Assembly (NCBI GenBank): GCA_029007435.1 | Contig: JAQXHU010000035.1 | Span: forward strand, 1 to 64,000 | Direction of reading: 5' to 3' | Length of the DNA: 64,000 nt | DNA from: Bacteroidales bacterium | GTDB taxonomy: Bacteria; Bacteroidota; Bacteroidia; Bacteroidales; UBA932 | Shown: positions 57,556 to 64,000 of the stretch, in pieces | Layout of the letters: each line of letters opens with the position of its first letter | Numbering within the stretch: the stretch's first letter is position 1 | Program-made: the position numbers and the translations under genes | Notes under the pieces: model-generated | The model's database searches: none | Seen by the model: the letters and a program-made list of their open reading frames with translations, nothing else | What the model was told of the DNA's origin: nothing

Positions 57556-58344
57556 TTATTGTTTTAGTTCAAAATGGTATGTTATGCTACCTTCCACAAT
57601 CGCTTTGGCATTTCCGTCAACATTGAAATGAGTGTTCATCGCCGCCGTCCTTGCAGCAGCCCACAATGTGGCGTTATTGACTGTCGTGCCCGGGGCTCCT
57701 GGCTGGGCCTTGGTCACGTTTCCATATTGGTCAACCCAGATAGTCACCACGACAATACCGGCTTCCTGGACTGTGTATGCCGGTTTGGCTATTGCTCCAA
57801 CAACGCTTCTTCCCTTGACAACGGCATTAGGTTCTCCTGTGGTCTTTCCGGTGGCCGTATTGCCCTGTGCATGTCCTTCTTTCAATGACTCGCTGACCTT
57901 CTTTGCGGTCTGTGCGGCGAGAGTGTCCTTGTCAGTCTTGTTGTTGGCTGCGTGGAAAAGCGCCTTTTTGTTTATCTCTTTCTCGCGCGGAGGCTCGTAT
58001 TTCTCCACATCTCCAAAGTCATCCACTGTGGCTTCCGGAGCTTCATTCGCCTTCGTCCCTGTCTCCTGGGCTTCGGAATGCTGCACGAGCTCAACCTGCC
58101 TCGTCCTGTCCGGATCCTCAGCCTGTGGCCTTCTGCCTTTAAGCTGCTGGACTACAGCGGTTCTCTCTTCCTCCTGAGAGAAATCCACAAGAAAACTCTG
58201 CTCCTCCGGAGGAGGATAAATATATACAAGTCCGGAAAAACGCCCGCAGACTGCCACGGCCACGTGCAGTCCCACAGTGATGGTCAGCGCTATGACAGTG
58301 GCCGTTTTTTCAGTTTTACGGCGTATTTCCTGGAACTTCTTCAT
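57556..58344 (-). CDS. TonB/TolA-like protein
   Basis: N-terminal TM, PPPEEQSFLVDFSQEEE, C-terminal AGIVVVTIWVDQYGNVTKA. Confidence 0.75.
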   Translation of the reverse strand: MKKFQEIRRKTEKTATVIALTITVGLHVAVAVCGRFSGLVYIYPPPEEQSFLVDFSQEEERTAVVQQLKGRRPQAEDPDRTRQVELVQHSEAQETGTKANEAPEATVDDFGDVEKYEPPREKEINKKALFHAANNKTDKDTLAAQTAKKVSESLKEGHAQGNTATGKTTGEPNAVVKGRSVVGAIAKPAYTVQEAGIVVVTIWVDQYGNVTKAQPGAPGTTVNNATLWAAARTAAMNTHFNVDGNAKAIVEGSITYHFELKQ

Positions 58345-58353
58345 CTTTCAATG

Positions 58354-58764
58354 CTATTCCGGCTGTGTGGCCAGTATCACTTTGTAATGATTCCTTTTGG
58401 CGATGTTCATCACAGCGACCACCTCTTTCACCGGCACGCTCTCGTCAGCATATATCGAGAAAGTAGGATCTTCTTGTGTCTGAAGCAGATTTACCAGTTC
58501 ATCCTCGACTTCCCCGAATGGAATGGCTGTCTCGTCCCCATTGATATGGTACGAATATGTCCCGTCGTTCCAGTCCTTGATTGACACGCTGACAGTGGCT
58601 TTTGCGGAAACCTGTCCTGTGCTTTTAGGCAGCAGGAGTTTCAATGCGTTGGGATTCACCAGAGTCGATGTGATGAGGAAGAAGATGAGCAGCAGGAACA
58701 CGAGGTCGGTCATAGACGACATCGCGGTGTCGGACAGCACTTTGGTTGATCTTTTATATGCCAT
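58354..58764 (-). CDS. exbD: Biopolymer transporter ExbD/TolR
   Basis: AMSSMTDLVFLLLIFFLITSTLVNPNALKLLLP. Confidence 0.9.
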   Translation of the reverse strand: MAYKRSTKVLSDTAMSSMTDLVFLLLIFFLITSTLVNPNALKLLLPKSTGQVSAKATVSVSIKDWNDGTYSYHINGDETAIPFGEVEDELVNLLQTQEDPTFSIYADESVPVKEVVAVMNIAKRNHYKVILATQPE

Positions 58765-58783
58765 ATCTGATGCTCCTGAATTC

Positions 58784-59506
58784 TTATTCCGCTGACACTG
58801 AGTCTCCGTCCGCAGGCTCGTGGAGGAGATCCATAAAGTCAATTGTGGCGTTCTCCATCTTGAACACGAGGTCAGAGATGTTGGATGTCAGATAGTTGTA
58901 CCCGAAATATGCAAGGATTCCGACTATCAGGCCGCCCACCGTGGTAATCATTGCTGTGTAAATACCGCTTGACAGCAGGGTGATGTCAATGTTGTTTCCG
59001 GCCTGGGCCATATTGAAGAATGCCTGCACCATACCTATCACGGTTCCGAGGAATCCGATCATAGGTGCGCCGCCGGCGATGGTCGCAAGAATAGGAAGAC
59101 CTTTCTCAAGTCTCGCCACTTCTGTGTTTCCTGTGTTCTCGATAGCGGTCTGTATGTCAGAAAGAGGACGTCCGATTCTCGAGATTCCCTTCTCGACAAG
59201 TCTGGCCACAGGCGAGTCATACCTCTCGCAGAGGCTCACGGCCGATTTGAGTTTGCCTTCGTGGATATAGTCTCGTATGTCCCTCATAAAATTGTCATCA
59301 ATACTGCCGGCCTGGTGGATCATCCACCATTTCTTTCCGAAAATATAGATGGCCAGAATTGAAAGGGCGAGGAGCACCAGCATCAGCCAGCCTCCTTTGA
59401 AAGCCATATCCAACAGTCTCATTTTCTCCTCGTGAGGAACCACCGCGGCCGTCTGGGACACGATGTCCGCAGAGTCAAGTCCAGCCTGTAAAAGATAGAA
59501 CAACAT
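58784..59506 (-). CDS. exbB: MotA/TolQ/ExbB proton channel family protein
   Basis: PILATIAGGAPMIGFLGTVIGMVQAFFNMAQ, GIYTAMITTVGGLIVGILAYFGYNYL. Confidence 0.92.
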   Translation of the reverse strand: MLFYLLQAGLDSADIVSQTAAVVPHEEKMRLLDMAFKGGWLMLVLLALSILAIYIFGKKWWMIHQAGSIDDNFMRDIRDYIHEGKLKSAVSLCERYDSPVARLVEKGISRIGRPLSDIQTAIENTGNTEVARLEKGLPILATIAGGAPMIGFLGTVIGMVQAFFNMAQAGNNIDITLLSSGIYTAMITTVGGLIVGILAYFGYNYLTSNISDLVFKMENATIDFMDLLHEPADGDSVSAE

Positions 59507-59553
59507 AGTAAATCAATAATATTATAATTGCAATCTGCAAATTTAGTCAAAAA

Positions 59554-60339
59554 TTACGACTTTTGAAAAAAATCTATCCTTTCTAAATAAAGAGGATAAC
59601 CCGGCACTGACTGGCCGGCGGCGGATCTTGAGCCGAGACGTATCAGTTCCTCCGTCCATTCCGGCGGGCGCTTTCCCCGTCCTATCTCCAGCATTGTGCC
59701 CACAATGGCCCTGACCATATTCCTCAGAAACCTGTCAGCGCATATTGTAAATACAATATAATCACCTTTTTCCGCAGGATAGCCCATCATTTTAACGTGG
59801 TCGGGCTCATATTCCTCCCATACGGCTTTGAATACTGTGCAGATGGAGGTTTTGTTATTGCCTCCGGTCTTTTCGAAGCAGCTGAAGTCTTTAGTTCCTA
59901 ATAGATAACCGCAGGCCTTGTTCATTGCTTCCAAGTCAAGGGGAAATGTGTAAAGGCAGGATCTCGATGCGACAAATGGATCTTTTTTTCTATGTATAAA
60001 ATATTTATATTCACGTTTCGAAGCATCGAATCTTGAGTGGAATCCGTCATCCGCAGGGGACACCTCGTGAATGACGATTCCTGCAGGCAAGATGGCATTT
60101 AATTTGTAGCAAATAAAGGCCGTTTCAGTGTCCGTGAGCGGCCGGGCATCAAAATGTGCCACGTAGTTCACGGCATTTACTCCAGTGTCCGTTCTGCCGG
60201 CTCCTGTGACCTGTATTTTCTCTTTAAGGAGGATTGAAAGGGCGTTCTGGAGGCATTCCTGGACGGATGGAGCATTGGGTTGCGCCTGCCATCCGCAGAA
60301 TGCGCCGCCGTTGTATGAAAGACGTATGAGGTATCTCAT
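59554..60339 (-). CDS. truA: tRNA pseudouridine(38-40) synthase
   Basis: RLSYNGGAFCGWQAQPNAPSVQECLQ, GAGRTDTGVNAVNYVAHFD. Confidence 0.95.
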   Translation of the reverse strand: MRYLIRLSYNGGAFCGWQAQPNAPSVQECLQNALSILLKEKIQVTGAGRTDTGVNAVNYVAHFDARPLTDTETAFICYKLNAILPAGIVIHEVSPADDGFHSRFDASKREYKYFIHRKKDPFVASRSCLYTFPLDLEAMNKACGYLLGTKDFSCFEKTGGNNKTSICTVFKAVWEEYEPDHVKMMGYPAEKGDYIVFTICADRFLRNMVRAIVGTMLEIGRGKRPPEWTEELIRLGSRSAAGQSVPGYPLYLERIDFFQKS

Positions 60340-60398
60340 CGGAATGCGGGTTTGGTTTGTCCGCAAAGATAGTGAAATTGAAATTAAAATATATTATA

Positions 60399-61391
60399 AT
60401 GGACAGTGTGAATATTAAAGAGCTCAATGAACGCATTCAGAAAGAAAGTTCATTTGTTGATCTTCTTTCGCTTGAGATGGGTAAGGTTATTGTCGGACAG
60501 AAGCAGCTTGTGGAGAACCTTATGATAGGCCTTCTCGCAAATGGACATATCCTTCTTGAGGGTGTTCCTGGATTGGCGAAAACATTGGCTATTAATACAT
60601 TGGCACAGGCTGTCAATGCCAAATTCAGCAGAATCCAGTTCACTCCTGACCTCCTTCCTGCCGATGTCCTCGGTACATTGATCTACTCTCAGAAAAATGA
60701 GTCGTTCGAGGTCCACAAGGGCCCTGTCTTCGCCAATTTCGTGCTGGCGGACGAAATCAACAGGTCTCCTGCGAAAGTGCAGTCCGCTCTGCTGGAGGCG
60801 ATGCAGGAGCGTCAGGTCACCATCGGGGAGGAGACGTTCAAGCTTCCTGACCCGTTCTTGGTGATGGCTACCCAGAACCCGATTGAGCAGGAAGGAACTT
60901 ATCCGCTTCCGGAGGCACAGGTTGACCGTTTTATGCTCAAAGTTGTGGTTTCCTATCCCAAGAAAGAGGAGGAGCGCCAGATTATCCGTATGAACAATAC
61001 GGGCGAATTCCCGAAGGCGCAGCCTGTCGTGAGCCCGGAAGATATTGTCCGCGCCCGCAATGTGGTCAGGGAGGTTTATATGGACGAGAAGATCGAGCGT
61101 TACATCGTGGACATTGTCTATGCGACCAGGACTCCGGAGGATTACAATCTGAAGTCGATAGCGGGCCTGATCTCGTACGGCGCCTCTCCTCGAGCAAGTA
61201 TCTCCCTGTCAATGGCCGCGAAAGCGTATGCGTTCATCAAGAGAAGAGGCTATGTAATTCCTGAGGACGTGCGCGCCGTATGCAACGAGGTGCTCCGCCA
61301 CCGTATCGGGCTGACATACGAGGCCGAAGCGGAGAATGTTACCACGGAAAACATCATATCCCAGGTGCTCAACGCAGTGATTGTTCCGTAG
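60399..61391 (+). CDS. MoxR family AAA ATPase
   Basis: GHILLEGVPGLAKTLAINTLAQ, FANFVLADEINRSPAKVQSALLEAMQERQVT. Confidence 0.95.
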   Translation: MDSVNIKELNERIQKESSFVDLLSLEMGKVIVGQKQLVENLMIGLLANGHILLEGVPGLAKTLAINTLAQAVNAKFSRIQFTPDLLPADVLGTLIYSQKNESFEVHKGPVFANFVLADEINRSPAKVQSALLEAMQERQVTIGEETFKLPDPFLVMATQNPIEQEGTYPLPEAQVDRFMLKVVVSYPKKEEERQIIRMNNTGEFPKAQPVVSPEDIVRARNVVREVYMDEKIERYIVDIVYATRTPEDYNLKSIAGLISYGASPRASISLSMAAKAYAFIKRRGYVIPEDVRAVCNEVLRHRIGLTYEAEAENVTTENIISQVLNAVIVP

Positions 61392-61418
61392 GGTTCCGGT
61401 CTTTAACACTCCGTAGCT

Positions 61419-62312
61419 ATGGATACGAACACCAGTGCAGCGGACCTCCTGAAAAAGGTCCGTAAAATTGAAATCAAGACCAAGGCTCTCTCCCATCAGA
61501 TATTTGCGGGAGAGTACCATTCTGCGTTCAAAGGCAGAGGTATGGCTTTTAGCGAAGTCCGTGAATATCAATACGGTGATGATGTTCGCAATATGGACTG
61601 GAATGTCACTGCCCGCCTTCGCGCACCATATGTGAAGGTGTTTGAGGAAGAGCGCGAGATGACCGTGATGCTGCTTATCGACATCAGCCGGTCTGGTCTT
61701 TTCGGCACCGACGGCAGTACCAAGAGGGATTTGATTGCCGAGCTTGCGGCTGTACTGTCGTTCTCTGCGATAATCAACAATGACAAAGTGGGTGCGCTGT
61801 TCTTCAGCGACAGGGTGGAGGAATTCATCCCTCCGCGGAAAGGCCGCAGTCACCTTCTGCATATCATCAGGGAGATAATCGAACTCCAGCCGAAGTCTTC
61901 AGGCACTGACATAAGCGGCGCCCTGCGTTTCCTGACCAATGCCATAAAGCAGAAATGCACGGCTTTCCTGCTGTCAGATATGATGGATTTCAATGAGGAT
62001 GGATATCCCCGCTACGAGGATGCCCTGAAAGTTGCTGTGAATCGCCACGATATCTCTGTGATAAAGGTTTACGACAGCAGGGAACGTTCCATTCCTGATG
62101 TCGGTCTGGTGAATGTGAAAGATTCCGAGACCGGCCGTACGGCCTGGGTGAACACTTCCAGCAAGAAAGTCCGCCGGGCTTTCGCCGAGTCGGTCAAGGC
62201 ATCTGATATGGCGGCCAACAAGCTGATGCTCAGGTATCAGATTGACAATGTTGAGATTGCCACAGGTTCAGACTATGTGAAAGGTCTGATGGCTTTTTTT
62301 GATAAAAGGTGA
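61419..62312 (+). CDS. DUF58 domain-containing protein
   Basis: GRGMAFSEVREYQYGDDVRNMDWNVTARLRAPYVKVFEEERE. Confidence 0.94.
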   Translation: MDTNTSAADLLKKVRKIEIKTKALSHQIFAGEYHSAFKGRGMAFSEVREYQYGDDVRNMDWNVTARLRAPYVKVFEEEREMTVMLLIDISRSGLFGTDGSTKRDLIAELAAVLSFSAIINNDKVGALFFSDRVEEFIPPRKGRSHLLHIIREIIELQPKSSGTDISGALRFLTNAIKQKCTAFLLSDMMDFNEDGYPRYEDALKVAVNRHDISVIKVYDSRERSIPDVGLVNVKDSETGRTAWVNTSSKKVRRAFAESVKASDMAANKLMLRYQIDNVEIATGSDYVKGLMAFFDKR

Positions 62313-63301
62313 ATATGAAGGGAATGGTAAAAACAGTTCTGCCTCTGGCTCTTGTCTTCGCTTTCTGCCTTGCCGGCGGTGCGGAGGCTGGAAGAATTGA
62401 GGCGGGGAAAACTTTCCTGCGGCAGATGCAGAAACGCGATTCAGTGCTCATCGCCGACCAGTTGGAGTACGGATTCCGGATGGATAATGTCGCAGCCGGC
62501 ACGAAACTGATGCTTCCGGATTATCGTGAAGGTTTCATTGACAGTGTCAGTGTGCTCACTGCCTGGAGGTTGGATACACTGAAACTCGCTAAAAAGACTG
62601 GAATCGCCAATATTTCCGGCAGTGTGCTGATAACCTCATTTGATGAAGGACGATATTCGCTTCCGGACATTCGGGTTCTGAGGATTATGCCAGATGGACA
62701 GGCTGATACGCTGATTTTCAAAGGCCAGGAGCTGGATGTCAGGACAATGCCGGTTGACACGGCAGTCTTCAAACCTCACGATATCCGCGGACAGATTCGT
62801 TATCCTTTGACTTTCAGTGAAATACTCCCATACATTTTGGCATTCCAGCTGCTTGCTGCATTGGCTGTGCTAATATGGGCGCTTGCTGTTTCCCGCAAGA
62901 AGCTCGGAGCAGAGGCCGGCGGAGCGGTCAAGGACCCGCCGTATATTGTGGCCCTGAGACAGTTGGACAAATTCCGGGGCAACAAGTATTGGGCACCGGA
63001 CAAGCAGAAGTTCTTCTACAGCGGCGTGACTGACGTGCTCAGGGAATATATCGCCGCCCGTTTCGGTGTCAGCGCAATGGAAATGACCACTGCCGAGATT
63101 TTCGAGGGATTGAAGGACAAGGAAATAGCTCCTGAACTGATGGAGGAGGCAAGGGAACTGTTCCTGATGTCCGACCTCGTGAAGTTCGCCAAGATGACTG
63201 TTTCCGATGAGGACAATGTTAAAGCTGTGCCTTCTGCTGTGCGTTTCGTGACAGCCACCTGGAAGGCCGAAGAAGAAAAGGAGGGCGGAAATGTTCTTTG
63301 A
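62309..63301 (+). CDS. Hypothetical membrane protein of the Bat cluster
   Basis: Signal peptide, C-terminal TM and cytoplasmic domain; lies between DUF58 and BatA-like genes with 4-nt and 11-nt overlaps. Confidence 0.75.
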   Translation: MNMKGMVKTVLPLALVFAFCLAGGAEAGRIEAGKTFLRQMQKRDSVLIADQLEYGFRMDNVAAGTKLMLPDYREGFIDSVSVLTAWRLDTLKLAKKTGIANISGSVLITSFDEGRYSLPDIRVLRIMPDGQADTLIFKGQELDVRTMPVDTAVFKPHDIRGQIRYPLTFSEILPYILAFQLLAALAVLIWALAVSRKKLGAEAGGAVKDPPYIVALRQLDKFRGNKYWAPDKQKFFYSGVTDVLREYIAARFGVSAMEMTTAEIFEGLKDKEIAPELMEEARELFLMSDLVKFAKMTVSDEDNVKAVPSAVRFVTATWKAEEEKEGGNVL

Positions 63302-64000
63302 GTATCCCAAGCTGCTTTGGCTGCTGGTCATTCCGGCCCTGCTCGTGGCTCATTATATTTATATTGAGCTGGCTGGGCGCAAGCCTCATCTCCGTGTTTC
63401 CGGCATCGGCCCCTGGAAAGCGGGCGGCAGTTCAATTCTTGGAGTGCTGAGGCATCTCCCGATGGCCTTGAGGACTGTCGCACTGGTGATGATAATCATA
63501 GCCATCGCCAGGCCTAGGTCATCAAAACAGATGGACAAGATTGATACGGAAGGTATTGACATAGTGCTCGCTATGGACGTCTCCACCAGTATGCTGGCGA
63601 GAGACTTCACTCCGGACCGAATCAGTGCCGCCAAAGACATAGCGATTGAATTCATCTCGCAAAGGCCTTCTGACAGAATCGGTATTGTGGTGTTCGCGGG
63701 TGAAAGTTACACCCAGTGTCCTTTGACCACAGACCGGGCGACGCTTATCAATCTTATGAAAGAGATTGAGACAGGCCTTATTGATGACGGAACCGCGATA
63801 GGAAACGGTCTGGCCACAGCTGTCGCAAGAATGCAGGGCTCGGATGCGAAAAGCCGTGTCGTCATTCTGCTAACTGATGGTGTGAACAACAGCGGAGAGA
63901 TTACTCCCCAGAATGCGGCTGACATAGCAAAGACTTATGGAGTAAGGGTTTATACAATCGGTGTGGGAGCCAACGGAACAGCTCCGTATCCGGTTATCAC
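63291..64000 (+). CDS. VWA domain protein, BatA-like, truncated by window end
   Basis: MFFEYPKLLWLLVIPALLVAHYIYI...VLAMDVSTSMLARDFTPDRISAAKDIAIEFI MIDAS DxSxS; frame open to the window end, so absent from the supplied ORF track. Confidence 0.9.
   Translation, partial: MFFEYPKLLWLLVIPALLVAHYIYIELAGRKPHLRVSGIGPWKAGGSSILGVLRHLPMALRTVALVMIIIAIARPRSSKQMDKIDTEGIDIVLAMDVSTSMLARDFTPDRISAAKDIAIEFISQRPSDRIGIVVFAGESYTQCPLTTDRATLINLMKEIETGLIDDGTAIGNGLATAVARMQGSDAKSRVVILLTDGVNNSGEITPQNAADIAKTYGVRVYTIGVGANGTAPYPVI

Overview
The window is a contiguous chromosomal segment from a Bacteroidales-type bacterium. Support for this comes from TTTG-N19-TAnnTTTG promoters, the Bat/MoxR cluster, the N-acylornithine transcarbamylase arginine pathway and a DUF4289-like putative porin. 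It is coding-dense and mostly housekeeping. Left to right it carries: a truncated FAD-oxidoreductase with a golvesin-like tail plus a GH2 gene; a LysE exporter; a lone AAA ATPase with a PD-(D/E)XK-like C-terminus preceded by a 20-bp inverted repeat; an ECF sigma factor with a membrane partner; a complete linked arginine cluster (argR, GNAT, argG, argC, argD, argF', argB, argE, argH); a large membrane-anchored protein of unknown function; an acyl-CoA synthetase; dCMP deaminase; CtpA-like protease; TonB-like protein; udk; asnS; an exbD-exbD-4TM-exbB cluster; ansA; tatD; dprA; queA; a NUDIX hydrolase; pyrE; SRPBCC protein; RsmF-like methyltransferase; TPR protein; YitT/YczE-like protein; M13 peptidase; FtsX/LolE-like permease; lytic transglycosylase; putative porin; folC; a thioester-less alpha-2-macroglobulin; tRNA-Val(TAC); aroK; a topoisomerase subunit A; era; a pseudouridine synthase with a long YG/RG-rich extension; a second TonB/ExbD/ExbB cluster; truA; and the moxR-DUF58-BatA cluster, which runs off the right edge. 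I found no CRISPR array, prophage, transposase or rRNA. I cannot show a complete undescribed system. The leads I consider best are the Ser-90 N-succinylornithine transcarbamylase and its partner GNAT, the folded-RNA-like leader upstream of folC, the 4-TM protein inside the exb cluster, the inverted tRNA-Val fragment, and the palindromic site in front of the orphan AAA/nuclease-like gene.
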